Assembly (NCBI RefSeq): GCF_029714945.1
Contig: NZ_CP121634.1
Location: forward strand, 8,515,001-8,579,000
Source of the DNA: Bradyrhizobium sp. CIAT3101
Lineage (GTDB): Bacteria > Pseudomonadota > Alphaproteobacteria > Rhizobiales > Xanthobacteraceae
Direction of reading: 5' to 3'
DNA length: 64,000 nucleotides
Shown here: positions 1 through 8,816 of the stretch, piece after piece
Layout of the letters: each line of letters begins with the position of its first letter
How positions within the stretch are numbered: the stretch's first letter is position 1
Translations under genes and position numbers: made by a program
Notes under the pieces: model-generated
Told to the model about the DNA's origin: nothing
Databases searched by the model: none
What the model saw: the letters and a program-made list of their open reading frames with translations, nothing else

Positions 1-137
1 CGCGGGTTTACTTTTTCAGCCTGGACGATCGCGGCTTCCATGAGCTCAGCAGGTGTAACTTCCCCATCTTGAACGAATTTCGCCAGACCAAGTGCGTCGC
101 TGGTTTGATAAAGCGCTTGAATGTCTTTGGATGGCAT
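1..137 (-). CDS. Amidase, N-terminal fragment (runs off the window)
   Basis: The minus strand from 137 reads 45 codons beginning MPSKDIQALYQTSDAL and containing the stretch EVTPAELMEAAI, which is typical of the N-terminus of amidase-signature hydrolases (GatA/AtzF type). A GGAG ribosome binding site lies 8 bases before the ATG. The catalytic Ser-Ser-Lys region lies outside the window. It is the last visible gene of the minus-strand transporter operon, 268 bp after the permease stop, so it probably hydrolyses an amide that the transporter imports. That role is inference; the family call rests on a short N-terminus only. Confidence 0.7.
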   Translation of the reverse strand, partial: MPSKDIQALYQTSDALGLAKFVQDGEVTPAELMEAAIVQAEKVNP

Positions 138-405
138 CGTGATTACTCCGGATTGCAGGGCCGATCTCGACCTTGCCGAGCTCGTGAATCTTGATTTAAA
201 GGGGGGCTTGTCTCGCCTTCATGCGTTTGCAAATGCGCTATTGAAACAATCCCCCCTCGAAGGAACTCACTCACAGCAATTCCCGGATCAAACTTCCTAC
301 GACGTGATAACCGCCAAACAATCGCTGGGATGGCACCGTTCCAGCAAACTAAAAACGCGTAGAAAGCTCAGCGCGAACTACCGGTGCGTGCTGCTGTGAA
401 TCGAG

Positions 406-1224
406 TCAGGGTCGGTGCGAGACCCCCTTACCGAATTGTTCGCTGCGCTTGCGCAAGAACCGTGCAGCGCTGACCAGCATTACCATCAGAAACACCGTAA
501 GCGTTGATACTGCCGCGATGGTGGGATCAAGTTGGAAGCGCACTTCGTCCCACATGTGGCGCGGCAGGGTGACTGCGCCGGAGCCTGACAAAAACAGCGC
601 TACAACCACCTCATCGAAAGATGTAAGGAATGCGAAAAGCGCGCCGACTAACATACCCGGCCGGATTAGCGGCAACGTCACCTGCCAGAAAGTCCCACTA
701 GGCGTGGCCCCAAGACTGAGCGCGGCCTGTGAAAGTCTTGGATCGATGCCGGCAAGGCTAGCACTAACAGTGGTCACCACAAAAGGAACTGCGAGGCAGG
801 TGTGTGCCAGCACTATCGCGACAGGCGAACCTATCAGGCCGTATCGAGCGTACGCATAGTAAATGCCGATCGCCACAACTATCGTTGGGACGATTAGCGG
901 CGAAAGTACGAGGCTGGTCACAGCGATGCGCAACGGCTGCGGCAAACGTTGAATTCCGACCGAGGCCAGAGTGCCTAGCACTACTGAGAGTGATACAACT
1001 GCAGCTCCAACCCATAGACTGAGCAAGGTAGCGTTTAGCCAAGCAACGTTACCAAAGTAGGCTGCATACCATCTAAAACCAAAGGCGGGCGGCGGAAACG
1101 TGAGATAGTCTGCCGACGAGAACGAGACCACGATCACCACGGCGATTGGCAAAGCGAGAAATGTAAGTGTCGACCCGACGATTGTCGTCGCCAAGATCCG
1201 TATCATTGAAACATTGCCGCTCAT
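406..1224 (-). CDS. Spermidine/putrescine-type ABC transporter permease (PotC-like)
   Basis: This is a 272-residue inner-membrane protein. I start it at MSGNVSMIRI because that ATG overlaps the stop of the upstream permease in an ATGA junction (1221-1224), implying translational coupling; longer upstream extensions would overlap the other permease. It has an N-terminal membrane segment and the binding-protein-dependent permease signature near residue 170 (QAALSLGATPSGTFWQVTLPLIRPG, whose EAA-like loop contacts the ATPase). Length matches PotC. With the neighbouring permease it should form the channel of an importer for polyamines, opines or related cationic or amide solutes. The true substrate cannot be read from the sequence. 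Confidence 0.9.
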   Translation of the reverse strand: MSGNVSMIRILATTIVGSTLTFLALPIAVVIVVSFSSADYLTFPPPAFGFRWYAAYFGNVAWLNATLLSLWVGAAVVSLSVVLGTLASVGIQRLPQPLRIAVTSLVLSPLIVPTIVVAIGIYYAYARYGLIGSPVAIVLAHTCLAVPFVVTTVSASLAGIDPRLSQAALSLGATPSGTFWQVTLPLIRPGMLVGALFAFLTSFDEVVVALFLSGSGAVTLPRHMWDEVRFQLDPTIAAVSTLTVFLMVMLVSAARFLRKRSEQFGKGVSHRP

Positions 1225-2114
1225 CGCAAGTTCATCCGAAAAGCCTTGCCGACGCCTGGGAAGCATTGTCCTGCAGCGATTAACCCGAGCGCAGTGACCA
1301 AGAGGACGACTGAAAGTGTGGCCGCATACTCCCAATTGAGCTGATCCACCTGATGAGCAATTAGCATCGAAATCGTAATCTCGCGGGAGTCGCCGACTAG
1401 AGCAGGCGTAATGTAGAACCCAAGAGCGAGAACGAAGACCAGCAGCACGCCCACCGCCACGCCGGGCATCGAGAGCGGAAAGGTCACTTGATAAAAGGTC
1501 GCCCATGGCGTAGCGCCGAGTGCGGAAGCGGCGCGTTCCAATGAGGGGTCAATCTGCCGGAGAGCGTTCGCGATCGGCAAAATCATGTACGGCAGCATGA
1601 TGTGCGTCATAGCGATTTCGCTCGCGAGCGTGGTGTTAAGTATTCGTAGCGGAGCATCTATTATGCCTAGAGACGATAGCATCTCGTTAATCAGGCCATG
1701 ACGGCCGAGCAACACCATCCAAGCATAACTACGCACCAGTATCGACGTCCAGAATGGCATTAGAATCAGTATCAGAAGAACTGGTGCACTAGACCGGGCG
1801 CGTGTTAGTGCCAATGCCACGGGATAAGCCAGCACCAGACTAGTAAGGGTAACAACAAACGACGTTCTAAGCGTTGTCGAAAAGGTCTTGACGAACACGA
1901 CATCCTCAACGAGCGCCGTATAGTGCACGAATGACCAACTAGGAGAGCTGACGCTGCGTAACAACATAGAGCATACAGGTATCGCGTAGAGCACGAGCAT
2001 GAATACGAACAGCGGCGCTACGAGCAGTAGTGGAATGACCATCTTCGACAGCTCAGCCCGGCGCTTTCGTTCAATAGGTGACAACAGAACTGAGTTAATA
2101 ACCTCGTCAGACAT
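1221..2114 (-). CDS. Spermidine/putrescine-type ABC transporter permease (PotB-like)
   Basis: This 297-residue membrane protein starts at MSDEVINSVLL, 7 bp after the ATPase stop codon. It has a hydrophobic segment at about residues 25-50 (VIPLLLVAPLFVFMLVLY) and the permease EAA loop (RAASALGATPWATFYQVTFPL) in its second half. It pairs with the downstream PotC-like subunit as a heterodimeric channel. The gene order PotD-PotA-PotB-PotC-amidase and the tight spacing argue for one transcript. Substrate class is inferred from family only. Confidence 0.9.
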   Translation of the reverse strand: MSDEVINSVLLSPIERKRRAELSKMVIPLLLVAPLFVFMLVLYAIPVCSMLLRSVSSPSWSFVHYTALVEDVVFVKTFSTTLRTSFVVTLTSLVLAYPVALALTRARSSAPVLLILILMPFWTSILVRSYAWMVLLGRHGLINEMLSSLGIIDAPLRILNTTLASEIAMTHIMLPYMILPIANALRQIDPSLERAASALGATPWATFYQVTFPLSMPGVAVGVLLVFVLALGFYITPALVGDSREITISMLIAHQVDQLNWEYAATLSVVLLVTALGLIAAGQCFPGVGKAFRMNLR

Positions 2115-2121
2115 TTGCGTT

Positions 2122-3246
2122 CTATACCAGGATTGTGTCGGCCACCGACCAACCGATCTGTGTCCGCTCTCCAACGGCACGGCGACGTACGGAGGCGCTC
2201 GTAGCCTCCCTAAGAACGATGGAGGTCCCATCATCAGTCTTCAAAAGATACCGGCAACGCTCACCAGCGAAGACAACTTCAGCAACGGTGACGGTCATGA
2301 CGTTAACGGTCGTTTCGGAATCGACATGTCCATAGGAAAAGTGCAAGCGCTCGGGCCGAATCGTGAGCGCGACTTTTGCGCCGCACACAGGAGGCGCCGG
2401 CGAAACGGCCCGCATCGCACGGCCTTCGCATTCGACCAGAACCGTGCCGTTATCAATGCCGCGTACGGTTGCAGGCAGGAAGTTCGACTCACCGATGAAT
2501 CCAGCTACAAAGCGGCTAGAAGGCCGGTCGTAAAGCTCTTCGGGACGCCCTACCTGCACCACCTCTCCGTCGTTCATAACTGCGATGCGGTTGGACATTG
2601 TAAGTGCCTCTTCCTGATCGTGCGTGACCAAGATGAACGTTATGCCAAGTTCGGCATGCAACCGTCGGATCTCGAGTTGCAGGTTCTCGCGAAGCTTCTT
2701 ATCGAGCGCACTCAGAGGCTCGTCCATCAACAGCAGCTGTGGTTTGAACACGATCGCACGAGCGAGCGCTACTCGCTGTTGTTGCCCGCCTGAGAGCTGG
2801 TGCGGATACCGCCGACCATGCCCAGGAAGGTGTACCAACTCTAGTGTCCGACCGACCAGCTTCTCTCTTTCGGGCTTGGAGACTCCGCGCTGCTTCAGAG
2901 GAAAGCCGATGTTCTCGGCCACGGTCAGATGAGGAAAGAGAGCGTAGTTCTGAAAAACCACACCGATGTTACGGCGGTAGGGAGGCAGCCCTACCACCGA
3001 TTTTCCATCAATTGTGATATCGCCCGCAGTTGGATCCTCGAAGCCTGCGATCATCATCAGGGTGGTCGTCTTGCCCGACCCACTTGGGCCAAGGAGGGTG
3101 AGGAACTCACCCTTCTGGATATCAAGTGAAACGCCGGCCACCGCGCTGACGCCACCATAATTTTTCTGCAAGGCGTTGAGATACACTGATGCGCCGCAAA
3201 TCGTATTGGAGTCGCGAGGCAACGAAGAACCCAACGCTTGCTTCAT
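2122..3246 (-). CDS. ABC transporter ATP-binding protein (PotA-like)
   Basis: The protein is 374 residues from MKQALGSSLPRD. It has a Walker A motif (GPSGSGKTT), a signature motif (LSGGQQQRVALARA), a Walker B (LLLMDEPLSALD) and the switch His (VTHDQEEA). A C-terminal regulatory TOBE-like domain follows residue 250, as is usual for PotA/UgpC-type ATPases. I chose the ATG at 3246 because the motif-bearing part begins just after it and the upstream extension overlaps the binding-protein gene. It powers import through the two permeases encoded immediately downstream. Confidence 0.93.
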   Translation of the reverse strand: MKQALGSSLPRDSNTICGASVYLNALQKNYGGVSAVAGVSLDIQKGEFLTLLGPSGSGKTTTLMMIAGFEDPTAGDITIDGKSVVGLPPYRRNIGVVFQNYALFPHLTVAENIGFPLKQRGVSKPEREKLVGRTLELVHLPGHGRRYPHQLSGGQQQRVALARAIVFKPQLLLMDEPLSALDKKLRENLQLEIRRLHAELGITFILVTHDQEEALTMSNRIAVMNDGEVVQVGRPEELYDRPSSRFVAGFIGESNFLPATVRGIDNGTVLVECEGRAMRAVSPAPPVCGAKVALTIRPERLHFSYGHVDSETTVNVMTVTVAEVVFAGERCRYLLKTDDGTSIVLREATSASVRRRAVGERTQIGWSVADTILV

Positions 3247-3295
3247 GAAAACCTTTCGGAACGGCCTCAGGGCCAGTGCTGATGATGACAACGAC

Positions 3296-4408
3296 CTAGC
3301 CCAACAGCCACTTGTTGAACTTCGCTTGTGTTGCGGCTCCGTTTTCAAACCACCAGTCATCGTTGACAAGAACGAGCTGCTTCTTGATTTCGGGCGAACT
3401 TGGCAAGATCGCCAACCGCTCTGGCGGGATATATTTATTGGCGCCTTCGTTGGTAGTTCCGTAGGCAATAGACATCGCGAAGCGCGCCTGCGGAATTGGC
3501 ATCATAGAATAGGCGACGAATTTCATTGCGTTACTTTTGTTCTTGGCGCCCTTGAGTATCCCCCACGCATCGCGCCTTAGAAGCCCTTGATTCCAGCAAA
3601 TCGCTGCCGGCACGCCTTGCTCCTTGAGCGCCTCCATGCGACCGTTCCAGACAGTGGTCATGACAACCTCGCGGTCAGTCAACATTTGAATCGGCTGAGC
3701 GCCTGTCTCCCACCATTTGACTACGCTCTTCTTGATCATGTCGTAGCTTGCCAGCGCCTTGTCTACATCGAGCGGGTAGAGCTTGTCTGCCGGCACTCCA
3801 GCAGCCATCAGCGCGAATTCCATCTCTGGAGGACCGCCGGCGCCAATACCGTACATTGCCCGATTGCCAGGGAACTTCTCTGTATCCCAGAAATCGGCCC
3901 AACTCGCGGGGGTAGCGCTCCTGAACGCATCAGCCCGATAGCCCATCACCTGAGCCCAGCTCATCATTTCTATCCCATAATCGAAGCGGTATTCCTTAGC
4001 CACGCCATCGTCTATCAGCGAGTAGTCGATGCTTTCGAAGTAGCTGCCTCTCGAATTCAGGCGCATCATCGCTCTGCGGCTGGCGCTAATCACATCCCAT
4101 TCGAGATTTCCAGTATCAACCATTGCTTTGACTTTCGCGGGGTCGGCATCCGGGAAAGCACGAACCTTTATCCCGGTCGCCTTTTCGAAAGGCTCGAACC
4201 AAGCCTTCTGCTGTGCCGCCTGATAAGACCCCCCCCAAGAGGCGATGCGGACCTCTCCTGAGCCTTTCAGGATATCTGGGATAGTTGTTTGCTCCGGCAA
4301 AGCAGCCTCTGCGGCAGCCGGACGGATGACAGATGGCGCCACAAGCCCGGCGGTGATCAAGCCTACGGCACGGCGGCGGCTGATTGCGCGGATTGGACCC
4401 TTATCCAT
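3296..4408 (-). CDS. Periplasmic substrate-binding protein (PotD-like) with Tat signal
   Basis: This 370-residue extracellular solute-binding protein begins with an apparent twin-arginine signal (SRRRAVGLITAGLVAP, residues 10-25) ending near AAAEA, so it is probably exported folded through the Tat pathway. The mature part has the PotD-type pattern (VRIASWGGSYQAAQQKAWFEPFEKATG) near residue 55. It is the first gene of the operon, 49 bp upstream of the ATPase, and two palindromes lie in its leader. Members of this family bind polyamines, opines and other organic cations; the ligand is not predictable here. Confidence 0.9.
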   Translation of the reverse strand: MDKGPIRAISRRRAVGLITAGLVAPSVIRPAAAEAALPEQTTIPDILKGSGEVRIASWGGSYQAAQQKAWFEPFEKATGIKVRAFPDADPAKVKAMVDTGNLEWDVISASRRAMMRLNSRGSYFESIDYSLIDDGVAKEYRFDYGIEMMSWAQVMGYRADAFRSATPASWADFWDTEKFPGNRAMYGIGAGGPPEMEFALMAAGVPADKLYPLDVDKALASYDMIKKSVVKWWETGAQPIQMLTDREVVMTTVWNGRMEALKEQGVPAAICWNQGLLRRDAWGILKGAKNKSNAMKFVAYSMMPIPQARFAMSIAYGTTNEGANKYIPPERLAILPSSPEIKKQLVLVNDDWWFENGAATQAKFNKWLLG

Positions 4409-4463
4409 AAAAGAAAACCTTCCTGTTAGGCAGCGCTAGCCGAAGCAAACCTTCGCGGCGTGT

Positions 4464-4484
4464 GCATAGAGCTTGGCTCTATGC
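4464..4484. promoter_or_regulatory. Perfect 9-bp inverted repeat upstream of the transporter operon
   Basis: Arms GCATAGAGC and GCTCTATGC are separated by TTG, about 55 bp upstream of the binding-protein start. The compact, perfect dyad is a good candidate operator for a dimeric repressor, or a short hairpin in the leader. No regulator gene is adjacent, so the cognate protein is unknown. Confidence 0.45.
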
Positions 4485-4526
4485 CGTCAGTTTGTTCGCC
4501 ATCATGCTCCGTCTGTCGGCGCTAAT

Positions 4527-4546
4527 GTCCGCGAATATTCGCGAAC
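4527..4546. promoter_or_regulatory. 20-bp palindrome centred on GAATATTC, upstream of the transporter operon
   Basis: The core CGCGAATATTCGCG (4530-4543) is a perfect 14-bp palindrome, and the flanks GTC/AAC extend it with one mismatch pair. It sits about 120 bp upstream of the binding-protein start and 42 bp beyond the first dyad. Two dyads in one leader suggest a controlled promoter, although no convincing -35/-10 pair could be assigned. Confidence 0.45.
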
Positions 4547-4630
4547 AATGAATGTGAAATTGACCTTTATGGCGGGGAAATACTGCAAAATTCTGCCGCG
4601 ACTTGCTTGTTTCCTGCCAAAAGGAGCCCG

Positions 4631-5020
4631 TTAGCGGTAAGCCCTAAGCCTCGTTCTCGGACCATAGCTTTGAGGTCGTGACGGCAATTGGCGCGCGGAA
4701 GCAGCGGCAGGTGATAGGCGATTGGAGAGCAGTAACTGGGCGACGGTGGCCTCGGTCGGCAATCCACCTCGATCAGCCGAGCAGAAGCAGCCGCTTGTAT
4801 GATCCTCGCAAGCATGGCAGGCAACGTTTGGGTAACAAGAATCCGGAACTGCGCGGGGGACTAGGTCCAGCCGCTCGTGTCTATCCTCGCCTATGCGAGT
4901 TAACTCGTGCTGGCTGCAGGAACGGGCCTTCTCCTCCATGTCGACGACGACGTCGATCCGCGGCAGCAGCGTAGGCAAGGCTCCCCGGCTGCCGCGGCGT
5001 TTGAGAGCCCGCACCTCACG
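4631..5020 (-). pseudogene. tnpC: IS66 tnpC, middle fragment (pseudogene)
   Basis: The minus-strand reading RGALPTLLPRIDVVVDMEE and then GGLPTEATVAQLL aligns with the zinc-finger and linker region of IS66 TnpC as seen at 56395-56700 in this window. It begins exactly where the nested IS66 interrupts the gene and decays after residues equivalent to HLPLYRQAQ. It cannot encode a working transposase. Confidence 0.7.
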
Positions 5021-5028
5021 GCTTCAGG
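5021..5028. repeat. Target-site duplication GCTTCAGG, left copy
   Basis: The 8-bp direct repeat GCTTCAGG also occurs at 7567-7574. The two copies exactly bracket the IS66 at 5029-7566. Eight base pairs is the normal IS66 target duplication. Confidence 0.8.
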
Positions 5029-5182
5029 GTATCGCTCCGGCGAGGGCCTCCGTGCGCGGTGCGAAGGCGGGTGAAGACAGGGCGTATGACTGCGTTTGGT
5101 GTCAGTGACGGCTCGGCGCAACGGGTTGTCAAAGAGCCGACGCCGCGGCACTGCAACGGGTGCTTGAGCTTTTGAGGCGGTA

Positions 5183-5495
5183 ATGATCCCGATCCCGAGC
5201 GGCATCAGGGTCTGGATCGCCACCGGCCGCACCGACATGCGCCGCGGAATGCAAAGTCTGGCCCTGACGGTTCAGTAGAGCTTGAAGCGCCATGCTCATG
5301 CCGGGACCTCTATATCTTCCGGGGCACCGCGGCGATCTTATCAAGATTTTATGGCATGACGGTTAGGCTTTCGCTCTATGCCAAGCGCCTGGACCACGGC
5401 AAGTTCATCTGGCCTCAGCATCCGCTGGTGTGGTGTCAATCTCGGCAGCGCAGACGGCCTATATGCTGGAAGGAATAGACTGGAGGAATCCATAA
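5183..5495 (+). pseudogene. tnpB: IS66 tnpB pseudogene
   Basis: The reading MIPIPSGIRVWIATGRTDMRRGMQSLALTVQ is followed by an in-frame TAG (5276) and frameshifts, then LYAKRLDHGKFIWP near 5375. This matches the TnpB accessory protein of IS66 elements, which is required for transposition in studied members such as IS679. The tail of tnpA overlaps just upstream, as is usual in this family. Confidence 0.75.
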
Positions 5496-5650
5496 CTAAG
5501 CTGGCGGCCGCAGAGCGCGGGTTGAACAGAGGAAATTCTGCGGTTGCTGGTGTTTTGGGGAGTCACAACGCGCTGGATATGTGATTCACTGCGTTGCATG
5601 GACGCCGATCGTGACGCTGTTTCGGATGACATTGCGGATCTAAAGAGGCG

Positions 5651-7210
5651 TTGGCGGTCGAGCGCACGAAGGCGATAGAGGTTGTAGCGGAGCTCGAGGT
5701 CGCCCGCGCGGGGGCCCCGGAAGACGGCGCGTTAATCCCCCAGCAGAAGCTGCGGATCGTCAGGCTTGAGCGTCAGATCTACGGACAACGGTCAGAGCGG
5801 TCATCGCGACTGATCGACCAATTGGCCTGGCAATTCGAAGAGCTGGAAGCTGACGCCACAGAGGACGAGCTGGCGGCCGAACGAGCTGTCGCGAGGACGA
5901 GCGGATTTATACGCGAGCGCGCCGGGCGACAGTCGTTCCCCGAGCGTCTCCAACGCGAGCGAATGGTGATCGATCCGCCGACGGTTTGTGGCTACTGTGG
6001 CGGCGCGCGGCTGCGCAAGCTGGGCGAAGACCTGACCCGGACCCTGGAGGCGATCCCGTGCCAATGGGAGGTGGACGAAACGGTACGCGAAAAGTTCACC
6101 TGCCGGGATTGCGAGAAGATTAGCCAAGCGCCGGCGCCGTTCCATGTGATTGCGCGGGGGGGGGGGGGCGCTGGACCGAGTTTGCTCGCGATGATCCCGT
6201 ACGAGAAGTTCGGCTGCCGTTGAACCGTCAGGCCGAACACCATGCCCTTGAAGGCGTGCCAATTAGCCTCCCGACCATGGCCGACGCCGTAGGGGCAGGG
6301 TGTTGGAGCCGCTGTCGCGGCTCTTGGAAGCCCACGTCATGGCAGCGGAACGCCTCCATGGCGACGACACCACCGTGCCTGTGCTGCCTTGGGCAAGTTC
6401 GACGTCGCTCGATGCTGGGTCTATGTGAAGGACGACCACCCTTCGGCGGCTCAGATCCGCCGGCGGCGATGTATTATTACTCGCGCGATCGAAGCGGTGA
6501 GCATCCGCGGGCGCATATAGCCAACTAGATCGGGATCCTCCAGGCCGACGCCTTCGGCGGATACATCAAGCTCTACTACCTCGAGCGAAGTCCTGGGCTT
6601 ATCAGGGAGGCGGCATGTTGATTCCATGCCTGGTGCCCGTTCTTCGTCATGGCGGATCTTGAGGAGAACGCGCGGCGCAAATCGGCTGGAAAGAAGGAGA
6701 TCGTCATCTCGCCCGTCGCCATGGAGATCGTTCGCCGAATCGACGCTCTGTTCGAAATCGAGCGCTCTATCAACGCACAAAATGCCGACCTACGAAAGTT
6801 GTTCGCTAGGCGCAGAGCTCGCCGCTCGGCGACTATCTGGAAGCAATATGCGCGAGCAGTGCGCCAAGCTCTCCCGCGGTCACGATCTGGCGAAGGCCTG
6901 AACAACATGTTCAAGCGCTGGGCCTCCTTCGCACGCTTCCTCGACGATGGCCGCGTCTGCCTCTCGAACAATGCCGCCGAAAGAGCGCTGCGCGGCATCG
7001 CATTCGGCAGAAAGTCGTGGTTGTTCGGTGGATCCGGCCGCGGAGGTCGCCGAGCCGCGGCCATCTACAGTCTCATCGTCTGGGCCAAGATGAACGACGT
7101 TGACCCTCTGGCCTGAGTCGCCCATGTACTCGCTGCCATCGCCACACCCGCCCGCAGGCTCGATGAGCTGCTTCCCTCGAACTGGAAGACTGCGCAACAG
7201 CAAGCCTTGC
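5651..7210 (+). pseudogene. tnpC: IS66 tnpC transposase pseudogene
   Basis: The first reading frame (5651-6223) holds the coiled-coil N-terminus and the zinc-finger cysteines (CGYCGGARL, CRDCEK). Later pieces (6460-6600, 6649-7116) hold the DDE-domain sequences and the C-terminal NNAAERALRGIAFGRKSWLF motif. A run of nine G near 6160 marks one frameshift and a TAG lies at 6526. It is a DDE transposase gene broken in at least four places. Confidence 0.8.
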
Positions 7211-7243
7211 GGCGCAAGCGGCTTGATGGGGCACGTTAACAAG

Positions 7244-7517
7244 GTCAGCCACGTGTTCACTCTCAGCCATGTAGCTGAGATGCTCGGTGAATACGAGGAA
7301 TGGCTGTTCGAGGTCGCCGAAGAAATGGACAGCGAGGATGGCCAGCTATGGGTCGTCGGCGTTGGAAGACGGCGTGATGGCGTTCACCGATGACGAGATC
7401 CAGAGCCTCAAGGAGCTGATCGCAATCCGCAAGGAGACCCCCAGCATCATCGAAAAACGACACCACGCGCCCGCTGCGATGATGAAACCGAAGACCGAGG
7501 AGTTCGACGAGATCTAA
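7244..7517 (+). pseudogene. Small accessory ORF at the 3' end of the IS66 (frameshifted)
   Basis: Two overlapping frames combine to give HVFTLSHVAEMLGEYEEWLFEVAEEMDSEDGQ followed by GVMAFTDDEIQSLKELIAIRKE, with a frameshift near 7367. It lies inside the element, between tnpC and the right end. The sequence is acidic and looks like a genuine small protein rather than a shadow. I do not know a function for it. Confidence 0.5.
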
Positions 7518-7566
7518 TCGCTAACCGGACAGATCAGCGCGCCTGCGGCCTACAGTGCATGGTTAC

Positions 7567-7574
7567 GCTTCAGG
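7567..7574. repeat. Target-site duplication GCTTCAGG, right copy
   Basis: This is the partner of 5021-5028. On the minus strand it sits in the older IS66 tnpC, directly continuing the N-terminal fragment. Confidence 0.8.
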
Positions 7575-8560
7575 CGCGCTGACTTCCCGCCCCGCCTCGC
7601 TGCCCGCGACCTGCTCCCGTCTTCCAGGCCCAGTAGCAGCTGATCTTCAGGCACCATCTCTGTCGTTGCAATTCTTTGATGATCTGCCGCAGCGGCTCGC
7701 TCTCGCATCGCTCAGCAATCAGCATCGCTTCAGGGTCTCAGGACCCGCTCACACCCAATTCAGAGCATATTCGCCGCCATGTGGCGACGCGGCCAGCGCG
7801 CCTGATTCACTTCGCCGCAGTGCCTTCAACAATTTTCCGCTTGCGTTCGCGCCAGCGCGGCTCGTCCTTGCGGAGATGCCACCCGTCGAACTCTTAGCAA
7901 TGCCGACGATAGCGCCGCCGCCAGGCGCTTCAGGCCATACTTACCTTGGCCAGCGGAGAATTCGATCCTCGAGACGCTTGACGAAGAGACAAGGCCCCTC
8001 CCGTCCCGAAACAGCAGCTTGATCCGAACCGCCCGTGTGGCCCGGAACACAAAAGAAGTTCTGATTATGGGGCCGCCTCCAAAGCTCTAGCACACCGGGG
8101 TAGCAAGCCATCCATTCCCTTGCGGAAGTCTACCTTCACCCGGACCGCACCCCGACGGACCGATCACCGGCTCGCCTAGCGCCTGGACGATCGACACAAT
8201 CAGCGCCGAGCCCTCACCAAGACCAGCCCGGATCGTGACGCCGTAAACTTCGATCTCGATGACCCCGGTAGGCCTTGCAGTGCACGGCCTTTGCGCTCTC
8301 GGCCAAGAGCTGCCGTCGGCATCACGGCAATCCACCACCGCCGGCAGAAACTGCACCTCTCCCTCGAATCACCCTCGCCGCCCTCTCGCAATCGACTCGC
8401 AGTCAAACAACTATTGCGGCAAATCCATGCCGCCTCGTTACCGAGCACGCCGGGTCTCCGCTCGCAACGATCTCCGCAACAATGCCTTGTCCTCGTCGCT
8501 CCACTTCCCGAGGACCTGTTCCGGTGAAGATCTCGAGCCGTCGCATCGGCTCAGATGGTA
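7575..8560 (-). pseudogene. Remnants of IS66 tnpA, tnpB and tnpC N-terminus (older element)
   Basis: Reading the minus strand from 8560: KWSDEDKALLRRSL belongs to the TnpA helix-turn-helix region, GVIEIEVYGVTIRAGLGEGSALIVSIVQAL to the TnpA C-terminus, MFRATRAVRIKLLFRDGRGLV to TnpB, and MLIAERCESEPLRQIIKELQR to the TnpC N-terminus. The tnpA-tnpB junction is near 8163. Stops and frameshifts occur throughout. Confidence 0.7.
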
Positions 8561-8816
8561 GTATGTACTAAAATCCATTCTACACGTAACGCTCCTATCC
8601 GAACCGCAGGGCTCGCAGATCACCCCGTCACCTACTAGGCGGTCACCGAACAGCCTTACGTATCAGTCAGAGCAGATGCAGCCTATCCGGTTTCTTTGCC
8701 CGCAGTAGCGCGCGCGCTGCTTCCAAGCGAACACTTTTGCGCTCTCGGTCCCCTCGCAGGCAAGTTTCGTCGCGTGAGCTTTTAATGTCCAAGCTGCCAG
8801 CGATCCGAACGCCCAA

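Larger units (their letters stand above)
5029..7566 (+). mobile_element. IS66-family element (nested), 2538 bp, degenerate genes
   Basis: The element lies between perfect 8-bp direct repeats. Its left end (GTATCGCTCCGGCGAGGG) closely matches the left ends at 15561 and 21450, placing all three in one subfamily; the right end, ending GGTTAC, has diverged. It carries plus-strand remnants of tnpA (tail only), tnpB, tnpC and a small accessory ORF. Several frameshifts and amber codons at 5276 and 6526 mean it is not autonomous. Confidence 0.85.
4600..8630 (-). mobile_element. Old, decayed IS66-family element, split by a younger IS66
   Basis: Minus-strand fragments of tnpA (about 8560-8163), tnpB (about 8163-7800), the tnpC N-terminus (about 7770-7575) and the middle of tnpC (5020-4631) occur in the right order and orientation for one IS66 element. 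All are full of frameshifts. The tnpC pieces rejoin if 5029-7574 is removed, which shows that the plus-strand IS66 at 5029-7566 landed inside tnpC. The C-terminal half of tnpC is missing at the left edge, so this copy is truncated. The ends are approximate. Confidence 0.75.

Noticed and set aside
326..345. Possible sigma-54 promoter (TGGCAC) upstream of the amidase
   Set aside because: It is on the plus strand whereas the operon is minus, and the -12 element reads CAGCA rather than TTGCA.
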